From Desulfosporosinus sp. HMP52 (GTDB lineage Bacteria; Bacillota; Desulfitobacteriia; Desulfitobacteriales; Desulfitobacteriaceae), in NCBI RefSeq assembly GCF_000765145.1, contig NZ_JMGA01000025.1, forward strand, positions 1 through 34,224: DNA of 34,224 nt, read 5' to 3'. The position numbers were made by a program, and so were the translations under genes. This document shows, in pieces, positions 24,132 through 33,667 of the stretch (positions within the stretch are counted from its first letter, which is position 1; every line of letters begins with the position of its first letter). The notes beneath the pieces were generated by a model, which searched no databases, was not told the origin of the DNA, and saw only the letters and a program-made list of their open reading frames with translations.

Positions 24132-27100
24132 CTAGATGACCGCCTTTCTTCTTAGGAGCTTTTTGCTTTTGATCCTTCTTGCCAGACTCCGTTGTCTCTT
24201 CGCCAAGCCAGTTGAAGACTACATCCTTAGAATCCGTTATTTCCAACTCTTGCTCTTGCCGAAGGTTATCGGGATTATCGGCCTTTAACCCTTCCAGCCG
24301 TTCCCAGATTTCTTCAGGCTTCATAGCCGACAAGTCCCGATATTGATTTTCCGGCAGGTAGGGATCAAAGTGGCACACGGGCTTATAACTACAGTACTGA
24401 CAGCCGGTACTCTTTCCTCGCCGATAAGGAGAAAGGGAAATATCACCGTCTAATATTTCTTCACCCGTCTGCCGAAACCATTGCTGAAGATAATTACTCA
24501 ACAAAGAGAATTGATCCTCTGTAAGGACATTTGTGCCTTTCTTAAAGGTGCCGTCTTTTTTTAACTTTAGTCCCAATAATTCAGATTGCCCAGTTGAAAA
24601 TGTTGAATCCATGGCTTCTAAAACCTTTGGATTGGCTAATAAATAGCCACTTACCTTAACGGCTTTGACACGACGTTGATCTAATTCTTCTGAACTGAGG
24701 GGGAGCTTCTCTTCGAGCTGGGGTTCCAGTACAGGAAAATATAGAAAGCCCGCCGGAATCTTCTCCGGAAAGGAGGTATCCCTGCCGACAGCAATCTCAC
24801 TAAAGGTGTTTTCCGAATCTGCTTCTTCAGAATCCGTCATCACTGTAGGAGTATTCAACAAGACTTCTGCTCCCTGCAAGGCAACGTGTAGATAAGTCAA
24901 CAATTGAAGATTTAAGCCATAGTAAATCGAGTCTAGGGATAAGGACAATTCACGAGATTTATAATCCAGGATTCGCAAATAGACTTGTCCGTCTAAAAAG
25001 GCAGCATCGACTCGGTCGATTTGCCCGCAGAGCAACAGCGAATCACTGCCGGTTAACGGGATCTCTACTCCGGGCAGTTTCTCCTGTGGCCCAAACCCAA
25101 CCTCAAGTTGGATGGGGATGAACACCCCTTTTCGGGCATGCTCTCCCAGTACTCGTACTGCGTGATGAACCGTTCGTTTTAGCTTATGAGTCAAATAACG
25201 ATAACGGGCATTGCTGAGCAGGATTTCATGCTGCAGATTTGGGGCAATCTGATCCGCCAGTTCATTAATCAATGTCCAAGATTCTTCCTTGGTCAATTTT
25301 CCCCAATCCAAACCCTTGGCCTTGAGCTGCTGAGCAAAATCATGCAAAAGAGTGTGAAAGAATTCTCCCATATTTGGACTGGACAATTGATAAGTCGACC
25401 TTTCGCGGAGTTTCAGACCATAACGAGCATAATGTCCAAAAGGGCATTTGGCGAATTGTTCCAAACGGGAGACACTAGCCATTAAGCGTTTACCATATAA
25501 GCGTCGGGCAAGGGGACGTTGCAGTTTATCCTCTTGATTCTGGTTGGTAAGACTTTCTTGAAGTCTATCAACTTTACTCTTCCGGAGGGGATCTTGTCTT
25601 AGCCACTTTTCAGCAGCCTCCCATAAAGGAGAAAGAGGTTCCCCTTGGCGTAAGAGACGAAGCTGTTCGGCGTAGTTTTGTAAAGTGGAGTCCGGTTGGC
25701 TAATCTGGTGGATATCCTCTTGGTTTCCTAAAAAATATCCGCTAAGCATCGGAAAAAGATGAGTCAGCCGGGTAACAACCGGAGAAACCGTCAGTCCTTT
25801 CCCCTCTTCATCCGTCAAAGGATAACAAACTATTAGCCTTTCGACGGCGCGAGTAAGTGCGGTATAGATAAAGAATTGTTCTTCAAAGGTCTGAGCCTTT
25901 CCTTTCGGAGCAAGGGCAACTCCGGCTTTTTCTAATTGTTCTCTTTCTTCAGCGTCAAGCACTCCATCAGAAACTGGGCGTGCCGGAAGTATTCCTTCAT
26001 TAGCTCCTAAGATAAAGAGTACTCTAACTTCAGGATTGCGTGAGCGATCTAGGGATCCGACTAACACTTGGTCGAGTCCGGGAGGAATTAGACCCAACTC
26101 GATTCCTTCAATACCGGAAGAAAGAATTAGGGCATAGTCCTCAAGTTCTAAGTTCTCTTCCCCTAAACCAACAACGATTTCATCGAGGACCTGGACAACC
26201 GATTCCCAGATTTGCTCATGCAGCCTAGCCTCAGCAAGATCCCCTTCCTCTTGAGCTTTTTGCGACCACAACCTTAAGGTGCCGGGGACATCTAAGCCTT
26301 CAAGAAAATAATACAAGGCTTCTGTGACAATTCGTACATTCATAGCTGCCAATTGGTTTAATTCAGCCAAGGGCCCAATAATATCTAACACAGTTTGGCG
26401 AGAGGAATTAAGTTCAGTCTGAAACTTAAGCTCTGAAGCTCGTTGTTCTTCCTTTTGTCCTAAAGTCCATTGTCTATGATATATCCAAGGCTGATTTCTC
26501 GTCCAACCATCACCATGAATGCCATATTCCAGAACATAATTTTCCAGGCGATCAACGGCGTCCCTTTGCAGGGGAAAAAAGTCGGTCTTTAAACAGCGAA
26601 ATAAGGGCTCATAACCCCAATTGCTCTTGATTGCTTCTAAAATCGATTGCAGGAGTTCGATTAAGGGATGGTGAAGGACAGGGCGTTTATAATCTAGAAA
26701 GTGAGGTATTTCATAAGCTGTAAACACTTGAGCAATCAGTTCGGCATAACCCGTAAGGTCACGACTTGTGACGGCCATTTCGTTCCAGCAATGACCCTCA
26801 TCTCTAGCCAAGCGCCTTAGTTCTCTCGCTGCACCTTCCACTTCAGCTCTGCGGTTGACAGCCGAGAAGACCTGAATTCCATTGCTCAGGCTACCTGCTG
26901 TGGGAGAATTATTGTCTTCCTGAAGAATATCGAAAGCAACGGTAGGGTAAGTAGAATAATACTTTTCCAGATGCCAGAGCCATTGATGCTTGTAGCGCAT
27001 AGAACCTACTAGCAGGGTTGATGGATGTATCTGTACACCTGTTTCCAAGGCAATACGCTGTAAATCTTGATAGGTTTTCCAAGGCCCGGCAAACATCTCA

Positions 27101-27846
27101 TCTCCCGCTTGGAAAATCCCGGCACCTGTCAGGCGTTCCTCCGTAAGGAAGATCGGATCTAAAGTAGAGGTTATGACAACTTCCTGAGCGGTTGACACCA
27201 GCCTCTTTAAAACCTCTAATTCTTGCGGAGTGAATCCTGTAAATCCATCAACCCATACTTTTGCCCCCTGAATAAGGGGCGCAGAGGGAATCTTTTCAGA
27301 CAAAACAGACAGCTCATCATCCGGGTCACGAATTCCTAGGCCTAAGGCTGCCTGAAATTCTTCGTAAATCAGGGCTAAATCACTAAGCTTGTCTTCTAAT
27401 AGTCTACTTGTTGTTTTGACCTTAAGTAAATCATTGGGGCCGACGCAATAGATCTTAAACTCTCCAATGGCTTGAGCGAGGAGTTCAGCCATACCGGGAC
27501 GAGTAGCGGATCGGGCAAATGCTTTGAGATTTAGGCGATGCTTTAAAAGAATTTTGCGCAGAAGCATTCGTTTCCCTATCGGACCGATCAGCACCTTTTG
27601 CCCTCCACCGGTCTCAGAAAAGATTCTCCAGCCTAAACGGCGAAAACTTAAGACTTGGGCACGCAAGCTGCCTCCGAGATCAGGAGTATCTGCTAAAGCG
27701 ACCTCCATCTGATAAGTAGCCTGCTCCGGAACAAGAAGGATAAGAGGGGCTCCTCCGGGTTCGCTGCGAAGCTCATTACGGATTTCTTCTAAGCATAATG
27801 TGCTCTTGCCGCTGCCTGCTCGTCCAAATACAAAACGGAAACCCAA
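24124..27846 (-). CDS. addB: ATP-dependent nuclease subunit B
   Basis: The 1240-residue partner of AddA. It begins with an inactive-helicase-like domain that keeps Walker A GRAGSGKS (8-15). The C-terminal nuclease has RILDYKS. The iron-sulfur staple cysteines are visible as one in AKCPFGHYARYG and three in GCQYCSYKPVC, the AddB signature. A Lys-rich tail (about 30 residues after the nuclease) is lineage-specific. The start is TTG at 27846 with GGTAGGGA nine bases upstream; the next ATG is far inside. It is slightly longer than the usual ~1160 residues. First gene of the addBA operon. Confidence 0.95.
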   Translation of the reverse strand: MGFRFVFGRAGSGKSTLCLEEIRNELRSEPGGAPLILLVPEQATYQMEVALADTPDLGGSLRAQVLSFRRLGWRIFSETGGGQKVLIGPIGKRMLLRKILLKHRLNLKAFARSATRPGMAELLAQAIGEFKIYCVGPNDLLKVKTTSRLLEDKLSDLALIYEEFQAALGLGIRDPDDELSVLSEKIPSAPLIQGAKVWVDGFTGFTPQELEVLKRLVSTAQEVVITSTLDPIFLTEERLTGAGIFQAGDEMFAGPWKTYQDLQRIALETGVQIHPSTLLVGSMRYKHQWLWHLEKYYSTYPTVAFDILQEDNNSPTAGSLSNGIQVFSAVNRRAEVEGAARELRRLARDEGHCWNEMAVTSRDLTGYAELIAQVFTAYEIPHFLDYKRPVLHHPLIELLQSILEAIKSNWGYEPLFRCLKTDFFPLQRDAVDRLENYVLEYGIHGDGWTRNQPWIYHRQWTLGQKEEQRASELKFQTELNSSRQTVLDIIGPLAELNQLAAMNVRIVTEALYYFLEGLDVPGTLRLWSQKAQEEGDLAEARLHEQIWESVVQVLDEIVVGLGEENLELEDYALILSSGIEGIELGLIPPGLDQVLVGSLDRSRNPEVRVLFILGANEGILPARPVSDGVLDAEEREQLEKAGVALAPKGKAQTFEEQFFIYTALTRAVERLIVCYPLTDEEGKGLTVSPVVTRLTHLFPMLSGYFLGNQEDIHQISQPDSTLQNYAEQLRLLRQGEPLSPLWEAAEKWLRQDPLRKSKVDRLQESLTNQNQEDKLQRPLARRLYGKRLMASVSRLEQFAKCPFGHYARYGLKLRERSTYQLSSPNMGEFFHTLLHDFAQQLKAKGLDWGKLTKEESWTLINELADQIAPNLQHEILLSNARYRYLTHKLKRTVHHAVRVLGEHARKGVFIPIQLEVGFGPQEKLPGVEIPLTGSDSLLLCGQIDRVDAAFLDGQVYLRILDYKSRELSLSLDSIYYGLNLQLLTYLHVALQGAEVLLNTPTVMTDSEEADSENTFSEIAVGRDTSFPEKIPAGFLYFPVLEPQLEEKLPLSSEELDQRRVKAVKVSGYLLANPKVLEAMDSTFSTGQSELLGLKLKKDGTFKKGTNVLTEDQFSLLSNYLQQWFRQTGEEILDGDISLSPYRRGKSTGCQYCSYKPVCHFDPYLPENQYRDLSAMKPEEIWERLEGLKADNPDNLRQEQELEITDSKDVVFNWLGEETTESGKKDQKQKAPKKKGGHLGE

Positions 27847-28080
27847 AATCTATCCCTACCTTCATTAAGTATTTTTAGAACCCCTCTTCCGCGAGGAACT
27901 TGATAATTTATCCGGAGTTTCCGGTTACTTGAGGTTGTAATATAAACCGTAGAACCTCTCCATGCAATGGGTTCACTCCTGTGGGGCGAAGGTCTTTAAT
28001 TTTTCGGAGTTGTTTTTAGAGGAATGTAATTTGTTATTTATCCATAGGTATAAAAGAAGCAACTTGGGGGTGAAGGACAT

Positions 28081-28806
28081 TTGCGTATCTATTTTTTATC
28101 TCGCCGAAAACTTATTCTATTACTTACGTTCCTAATTACTTTAGGAGGCTTATTGACAATTAATTTACTGACACTAACTATTCCCTCTCTGGTACGAACT
28201 CCCGGAACTTACTATATGGCCAAAACTCAGGAAAAAGTCGTAGCTCTAACCTTTGATGATGGGCCTGATCCCGTCGATACACCGGATATTCTTAATATCT
28301 TAAAGGAAAAGGACGTAAGGGCCACCTTTTTTGTTTTAGGAAAGGCGGCAGAATCAAATCCTGCTATACTTAAGCGTTTAGTCAAGGAAGGTCATGAAAT
28401 AGGAAATCATGGTTTTACCCATGATTATCAACAACGCAAGCTAGTAGAAGAAATAAAACAAACGGATCAGGCCGTCTTTACAGCAACGGGAACTCACACG
28501 TATTTTTACCGTCCCCCAGGTGGACTGGTGTCGAAAACTCAAATGGAAGCCACTAAAAGAAATGGTCATGTTGTAGCCTTATGGAGTGTCGACAGCAAAG
28601 ACTGGAGAAATCCGGGCGTGAAACAAATTATCGATAATGTTATGAAAAACGTCTTTCCCGGTGCAATAATCCTCATGCATGATGGAGGGTATCAACGTAC
28701 TCAAACCGTAAAATCCCTGGAACCTATCCTTAACGCCTTAAAGGCAGCCGGGTATCGTTTCGTCACCTTGAGTGAACTTAGAACCCTCGATTCAGATCTC
28801 AAGTAG
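28081..28806 (+). CDS. Polysaccharide deacetylase (CE4/NodB family), membrane anchored
   Basis: A 241-residue secreted or membrane-anchored deacetylase acting on N-acetylated cell-wall sugars such as peptidoglycan. Residues about 10-35 form a signal-anchor. The NodB domain shows TFDDGPD (57-63; catalytic D59, metal ligand D60), HEIGNHGFTH (105-114; metal ligands H110, H114), FYRPPGG near 142-148 and ILMHDGG. All metal and catalytic residues are present, so it should be active. The size and layout resemble sporulation deacetylases of the PdaB/YlxY type. The start is TTG with GGGGGTGAAGG upstream. It converges on the YitT gene with only six bases between stops. Confidence 0.93.
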   Translation: MRIYFLSRRKLILLLTFLITLGGLLTINLLTLTIPSLVRTPGTYYMAKTQEKVVALTFDDGPDPVDTPDILNILKEKDVRATFFVLGKAAESNPAILKRLVKEGHEIGNHGFTHDYQQRKLVEEIKQTDQAVFTATGTHTYFYRPPGGLVSKTQMEATKRNGHVVALWSVDSKDWRNPGVKQIIDNVMKNVFPGAIILMHDGGYQRTQTVKSLEPILNALKAAGYRFVTLSELRTLDSDLK

Positions 28807-28812
28807 GATTAC

Positions 28813-29658
28813 TTACTCATTGGAAAACCCGCTGCCAAAGACCTCTCCGGCATTTTGAATAATCATAAATGCTTGGGGGTCTACCTCCCGCACAGCTCGT
28901 TTTAAGCGCCCGATCTCCGGGAGACTCACTACACAGATGATAACATCTTTGGGTTCACAAGAGTAGGCTCCTCTGCCATGTAAAAATGTGGCACCCCGAC
29001 CTAGATCACCCATAATTCGTTCAACTAATGCTTCAGAATGATCGGAAATAATAGTAATTGATTTTGCCGGAACTCCACTTTGGATTAAATCCAGTACTCG
29101 CCCAAAAACAAATAGCATTACCAAGGTGTAAAGAGCGGCTTTTGAGCCAAGAACAGCCCAAGATATTAAGATAATGACTCCATTGATCGCCAGAGCAGAG
29201 GTTCCCATGGGAACACCATACCTCTGTTGAATGATTTTAGAAATTATATCCGTACCACCTAAACTACCACCAAAGTGGAAAACAATCGCTGATGAAATTC
29301 CGGAAATGAGCCCTCCGTAGAGCGCCCCTAAGAAAATATCACTGAAATCCAGGGGGCGAACCCCATTAAATAAATCTAAGAAGACTGAAAAAACAGCGAT
29401 ACCCCAAATAGTCTTAAAAACGAACCCCTTATCGATTTCTTTCCAACCTAAGACCAGTAAAGGCACATTAAATAGAAAGGTCATAACTCCAATCGGAAGA
29501 TTTAAGGTGTAGTAGAGGAGTAAAGCAATACCGCCGACTCCGCCGCCACTCAAACCGGAATAGACAATAAAGCCCTGAATTCCATAGGCAGCCAGGATAG
29601 CACCGATAGCTATTCCTATAATTCCGCCAATAGACTTTGCTCGTTTTGAAAGTTTCAA
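28813..29658 (-). CDS. YitT family membrane protein (DUF161-DUF2179)
   Basis: A 281-residue integral membrane protein of the YitT family, common in Firmicutes in several paralogues and of unknown function. The first ~200 residues contain about five to six hydrophobic segments with family motifs GLSGGGVGGIALLLYY and FGGSLGGTDIISKII. The C-terminal ~80 residues form the soluble DUF2179 domain (RGATFLHGRGAYSCEPKDVI). The start is TTG at 29658 with AGGGGGC upstream. It overlaps nothing and converges with the deacetylase gene. Length is typical. Confidence 0.93.
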   Translation of the reverse strand: MKLSKRAKSIGGIIGIAIGAILAAYGIQGFIVYSGLSGGGVGGIALLLYYTLNLPIGVMTFLFNVPLLVLGWKEIDKGFVFKTIWGIAVFSVFLDLFNGVRPLDFSDIFLGALYGGLISGISSAIVFHFGGSLGGTDIISKIIQQRYGVPMGTSALAINGVIILISWAVLGSKAALYTLVMLFVFGRVLDLIQSGVPAKSITIISDHSEALVERIMGDLGRGATFLHGRGAYSCEPKDVIICVVSLPEIGRLKRAVREVDPQAFMIIQNAGEVFGSGFSNE

Positions 29659-29815
29659 ATAAATGCCCCCTACTTAAATGGTGAATTTATATTTACTAAT
29701 TATACAGAGATATACAGTCGGCGTAAAGTTGAGAGGCTGAAACGAAGCCTTGCCTTTGTGGAGCCCTTGTGGAGTATGTATGGTACTTAGATAAGGAGGC
29801 ATTTTAGCCGACATG

Positions 29816-29859
29816 TAAAAAGGGCTAGACAAAAGCATCGTAAAATGCTGTCTAGCCCT
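29816..29859 (-). terminator. Terminator of the ECF sigma/DUF4349 operon
   Basis: AGGGCTAGACA and TGTCTAGCCCT form a perfect outer stem, with an inner AGCAT/ATGCT stem, and five T residues follow on the minus strand. T residues also follow on the plus strand. Two smaller hairpins (ACCCAC/GTGGGT at 29883-29901 and CCCGATCGGG at 29911-29920) lie between it and the stop codon of the upstream gene. Confidence 0.85.
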
Positions 29860-29944
29860 AACCCTTTTTATCAATTCCTGAGACCCACTACCTATGTGGG
29901 TGCTCCTTATCCCGATCGGGGTGCGTTTCTCTCATCATAGTCCC

Positions 29945-31282
29945 TTAACTGGTCCTTTTTCTCCAAAGTCGATAAATACTCCAACCCAGAGCTCCTACTA
30001 AAAGATACGGTGAGGCATAGCCTATTCCTACAACCAAATAATTTAGTCCATTCCAGGTACTGCTCAAAGTTTTCAGCACCGCGTCCCCGGCAGCTCTCCA
30101 GGTTTCAGTCCAAGATATGGGCTGCCATGGGTTTGTGACATCAAGATTTGGGCTTTGACGAGTCACAATTTGAATAGTCACCGTGGAGTAATCGACTTGA
30201 TGGTTCCAAAGTTTTAGCTGACCCTTTAATTGTTCAATTTGTTGGCGAACGTTACTTAGGGCACCTTCCACTTTAAGCACATCGTCAACAGTCACCGCCT
30301 GAGCCAAAATTTCGAGATACCGGTTCTCTTCAGCCTCAAGAATTGTCAAGCGGGCTTGGGAATCGTAGTATTCATTTGTAATATCATTAGCCTGTAAGCG
30401 TTGATCAAGTACCTTCCCCCAAGCAGAGAAGGAATCTTGCATGCCGCTAAGTTTATCGGAAGGGATCTTAACGGTTAAATTGGCGGTGGAGTAATGATCC
30501 GATTCACTTTGTTGAGATGTGACCACATACCCTCCTAGTTGTTGTACCTCCTGGCTAATCTGATTAACAGAGTCCTTAATGGCTGCGACTTCCAAAGTTA
30601 AATCTAAATTATGAGTAATCTTCCGTGCTAACTCAGGATCAGCCGGTGGAGCATCCGTTTGATCCGGCGGAACAGGAAGAATTTCTTTGTTTTGGGCTGC
30701 TGAGGTGCTATCCATACTGAACTGCATCTCTGCCTGAGGTGCTGTATCTTCCTCCGCGCTATTGCTAGGCATTTTCCCTTTGGCCCTGATCTCCTGGTTC
30801 ATATTCATTGAATCTTGTAGAGCCAGATTAAAATTTTCATCCTGGGGAGAGCTACCCGCTGATTGAGTGGATTTCTCCTCCATACTGCTCCCCATACGAG
30901 GAAGGATGTTCCCTGAGCCGTTCATAGCCTCCTGCCCAATAATCACAAATAGCGCTAAGGCAGCCACCGAAATACCAAGTTTCCAATGACCAAAATTGCT
31001 CATAGAAAGCAAACTTGTACGTATTTTCTGAGAAAGGGTTACTTTTTGCGTTGCTTTTTGGCTAATAACCTTTTCCTGATCAATAGCATTTATTAGGGAC
31101 TCTCTTGAATCCCCTAATCCAGACATTTTTTCTAGAGCCTTTTGCTTTACACTGAGTTTGATTTTTTCATTAGCAGCAGAGTCAACCTCAATTGATTGGA
31201 AAAATGTTTTCATGCGCTGTAAATCACCATCCTCTTCCCAGAGAGCGGTGAGATCCATCTTTTTGTCAAAAAACCTTTTCAT
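29945..31282 (-). CDS. DUF4349 membrane protein, likely anti-sigma factor
   Basis: A 445-residue protein. The N-terminal ~95 residues are cytoplasmic and helical, followed by a membrane segment (about 101-117, LGISVAALALFVIIGQ). Next is a Ser/Pro/Glu-rich linker, and then the extracytoplasmic DUF4349 domain (about 217-400), which contains a coiled-coil stretch (ITNEYYDSQARLTILEAEEN). A second membrane segment near the C-terminus is followed by RLWRKR. Its start overlaps the ECF sigma stop by four bases. Position and topology indicate an anti-sigma or signal-sensing partner of the sigma factor. That is an inference; no classical zinc anti-sigma motif (HxxxCxxC) is present. Confidence 0.85.
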   Translation of the reverse strand: MKRFFDKKMDLTALWEEDGDLQRMKTFFQSIEVDSAANEKIKLSVKQKALEKMSGLGDSRESLINAIDQEKVISQKATQKVTLSQKIRTSLLSMSNFGHWKLGISVAALALFVIIGQEAMNGSGNILPRMGSSMEEKSTQSAGSSPQDENFNLALQDSMNMNQEIRAKGKMPSNSAEEDTAPQAEMQFSMDSTSAAQNKEILPVPPDQTDAPPADPELARKITHNLDLTLEVAAIKDSVNQISQEVQQLGGYVVTSQQSESDHYSTANLTVKIPSDKLSGMQDSFSAWGKVLDQRLQANDITNEYYDSQARLTILEAEENRYLEILAQAVTVDDVLKVEGALSNVRQQIEQLKGQLKLWNHQVDYSTVTIQIVTRQSPNLDVTNPWQPISWTETWRAAGDAVLKTLSSTWNGLNYLVVGIGYASPYLLVGALGWSIYRLWRKRTS

Positions 31283-31791
31283 CGGACTCTGCCTCCTCTG
31301 TCCAGGTTCCCCTGGTAGATTTTTCGGAACCCTTTCTTAGCCCGGTATAAAAGGCTGTCTACTGCTTGCTGAGTCGTTCCTAAGATCTCCGCCACTTCTC
31401 CTGCACTAAACCCTTCAATTAACCGGAGTTGAATAACACTGACCTGTTGTGGAGAGAGTTTAGCTAAGGTCTCCTTAACACTTAATAGCGTAGCCCACGA
31501 TTCACTTTGATCTAATTGTTCATGTGGGGGTAACGGTGTTTCTTCCAAAGGCATCATGGGAGTACGTTTATTACTTCTATAGTAATCTGCAATCTGATGG
31601 GCAGCAATTGTTAAGGCCCAAGACTTAAGCGCTGTCTTCTTTTCCATGGTAGGTAAACCGCGCCACACTTTCACGATAATTTCAGCGGTCACATCTTCTA
31701 CATCTGCTTTTGGTATCCGAATCGAAACATATCGGTAGACTACCGGAAACAATAGTTCATAGGTCTCATCAAAGGTCGAATTGGCCTCCAC
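31279..31791 (-). CDS. ECF-type RNA polymerase sigma factor
   Basis: A 170-residue sigma-70 family ECF factor. Region 2 spans about residues 8-75 (VYRYVSIRIPKADVEDVTAE, then SWALTIAAHQIADYYR). Region 4 spans about 105-165 with the LSPQQVSVIQLRLIEGFS helix and the DNA-recognition helix GTTQQAVDSLLYRAKKGFR. The start is GTG at 31791 with a strong GGAGG site about eight bases upstream. It is co-transcribed with the DUF4349 gene, which probably inhibits it until an envelope signal is sensed. Such loci usually autoregulate, but I did not identify its promoter. Confidence 0.93.
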   Translation of the reverse strand: MEANSTFDETYELLFPVVYRYVSIRIPKADVEDVTAEIIVKVWRGLPTMEKKTALKSWALTIAAHQIADYYRSNKRTPMMPLEETPLPPHEQLDQSESWATLLSVKETLAKLSPQQVSVIQLRLIEGFSAGEVAEILGTTQQAVDSLLYRAKKGFRKIYQGNLDRGGRVR

Positions 31792-31973
31792 CTCGTCAGC
31801 CTCCTGCCTTCTCTCTTTATATTTAATTCTCTATGTTCATTTTAGCTTCATCTATCTTAACACATATATTGCTACCTAAAGTAGATTTCTTCTACTAAGA
31901 CGCATCACTTAGGGATTTTCTGACGCCCTAACACTAAACATTTTTATCTAAACAAGGAAGCTCACTTTAAACT

Positions 31974-32039
31974 AGACAGGGGGACGGTCCTTTCTGTCTA
32001 TGATAAAAATCAGGCAAAAAGAAACCATCCCCCAGGTCT
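31974..32039. repeat. REP-like long palindrome (GGGGGACGGT family)
   Basis: AGACAGGGGGACGGT on the left pairs with ACCATCCCCCAGGTCT on the right, with one mismatch and a small bulge, and inner TTTCT/AGAAA pairing. It lies directly after the cls stop codon. The GGGGGACGGTyCTTT motif is a recurrent bacterial palindromic repeat that I associate with REP-type elements mobilised by TnpA-like tyrosine transposases. It may also act as the cls terminator. Confidence 0.6.
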
Positions 32040-32041
32040 GT

Positions 32042-33466
32042 TTATAATAAGGGCGAAAAAACCCGTGCGCAGGACTCTTTTAATCGCTCTGTAAAGGAAC
32101 GACTCTGTATTTCCTTAAGTTTAATTTCCTGGCATTCCTCTAAATCCATCTCAAAATGATCGATTAACTGTTCTGTCGTTGACTGGTCATAAATATAGGC
32201 ACAAACCTCAAAATCTAAGAGAAAACTACGCATATCCATATTCGCAGAACCTACTAAAGCAAGATGATTATCAACAATTAAAATCTTCGCGTGAAGCGTA
32301 CCTTTCATATATTGAAAGATTTTTATACCGCACTGAAGTAATTCCTCGAAATATGAATTCATTGCCAAGAACGTCAATTTACTTTCTGGATTTCCTTGGA
32401 CAATGAGATGCACATCTATCCCACTGAGAGCCGCTGTTTTAAGGGCCATAATTAAACTTTGATCTGGAATAAAGTATGGAGTTTCTATGTAGACTCTGTG
32501 TTGAGCTAGAGTAATCGAGCTGAAGAAGCTATGCAAAATTGATTTCCATTTTGAATCAGGTCCACTCGCCAGGATTTGAATGGGTATATTTTGGGAAACC
32601 CTTAATTCAGGATAGTATTGTTCTCCGTTAATCTCCTGGCGTGTGACGAAATACCAATCATTGAGAAAAATTCCTTGCAGAGCCTGTACTGCTTCTCCTT
32701 CAATTTTTAAATGAGTGTCTCGCCAAAAACCTAATTGAGAGTCCCGAGATAAATATTCGTCTCCAATATTTAACCCCCCTAGAAAGCCGATACTGCCGTC
32801 GACTACGACAATTTTCCGATGATAGCGCAAATTCAATTTTGCCGTTAGATAAGGAAATCGCAAGGGGAAAAACCAATTGGCCTGAATACCTGCTTTCCTC
32901 ATGCTTTTCATGAAGCTTCCGGAAATTGAAATACTGCCCAGTCCGTCAAGAATGACTCGCACCTCCACCCCCTCAGTTACTTTACGTGCTAGAATCTTTA
33001 AGACATCTTCACCAATTTCATCGTCATTAAAAATATAATAACTGAGGTGTATGTGATGAACGGCCTTCTCTATGGCATTAAACAACTCTTGAAATTTCTC
33101 CTCACCGTTCAGTAGTATTTTTACTTGATTAAGCTGGGTTATGGGAGCAAAGCCTGAGTTAATATGTAGATTGACCAATCTTAATTCAGCACCGGTATTT
33201 AGGCTGGGTTTTAATTCTTCACTATTAGGGTAAGATTGATAATCTCTGCCCCATGGCTTTAACGGGGTATCTGGGATATGCTTATTACAAAATATCTCCC
33301 CTCGAGTTTTCTTACCAAATACGATATAAAGAATAAACCCTAATCCCGGAAATAGAGCGAGTATAAAGATCCAAGTCATTGTGTTACCGGGAGAACGATT
33401 TTCTAGGATAATTGTCCTTCCAATTAAAAAAACCTGAAGAAGGTTAATTAAGAACAAGAAATACAA
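32042..33466 (-). CDS. cls: Cardiolipin synthase (phospholipase D superfamily)
   Basis: This enzyme joins two phosphatidylglycerol molecules into cardiolipin and glycerol at the membrane. Two N-terminal membrane segments (about 1-20 and 30-50) precede two HKD catalytic motifs: H216-R-K218 with D223 and GGLNIGDEY, and H392-A-K394 with D399 and GSANMDMRS. Both are intact. At 474 residues it matches ClsA of Firmicutes. The start is a TTG at 33466 with a poor binding site at that distance; a CTG two codons upstream (33472) sits seven bases after GGGAGGG and could be the true start. A REP-like palindrome follows the stop. Confidence 0.95.
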   Translation of the reverse strand: MYFLFLINLLQVFLIGRTIILENRSPGNTMTWIFILALFPGLGFILYIVFGKKTRGEIFCNKHIPDTPLKPWGRDYQSYPNSEELKPSLNTGAELRLVNLHINSGFAPITQLNQVKILLNGEEKFQELFNAIEKAVHHIHLSYYIFNDDEIGEDVLKILARKVTEGVEVRVILDGLGSISISGSFMKSMRKAGIQANWFFPLRFPYLTAKLNLRYHRKIVVVDGSIGFLGGLNIGDEYLSRDSQLGFWRDTHLKIEGEAVQALQGIFLNDWYFVTRQEINGEQYYPELRVSQNIPIQILASGPDSKWKSILHSFFSSITLAQHRVYIETPYFIPDQSLIMALKTAALSGIDVHLIVQGNPESKLTFLAMNSYFEELLQCGIKIFQYMKGTLHAKILIVDNHLALVGSANMDMRSFLLDFEVCAYIYDQSTTEQLIDHFEMDLEECQEIKLKEIQSRSFTERLKESCARVFSPLL

Positions 33467-33573
33467 AAGCAGGTTATATCCCTCCCTCTCAGTTAATTTT
33501 CAATTTCTTCACAGAATCTAGTTATTACCCAAAAGAGTCGTTAGTAGTCTGATTGTCGTAGATATACAAGGAA

Positions 33574-33604
33574 GAAGGACACTGATCATTAGTCAATGTC
33601 CTTC
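33574..33604 (-). terminator. Hairpin after the collagen-like gene
   Basis: GAAGGACA (33574-33581) pairs with TGTCCTTC (33597-33604), and inner TGA with TCA. On the minus strand it is followed by a T/C-rich stretch (TTCCTTGTAT), so it probably terminates the collagen-like gene about 65 bases after its stop. Confidence 0.6.
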
Positions 33605-33667
33605 TCATATTTCTTAACCTTCTATAGTTTTGACTTTCGTCCTGATAGTATAACAATACTTGTGCAC

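Noticed and set aside
20067-27846. Shadow ORFs on the plus strand opposite addA and addB
   Set aside because: They are short, without binding sites, and explained by the long, well-conserved minus-strand genes.
27847-28080. Structured leader upstream of the deacetylase gene
   Set aside because: Several short inverted repeats exist (for example GAGGTT/AACCTC and GAACC/GGTTC), but none forms a convincing known motif and the region also holds the addB promoter.
29674-29874. Minus-strand 66-codon ORF between the YitT and DUF4349 genes
   Set aside because: It starts inside the terminator hairpin of the sigma operon and shows no family features.
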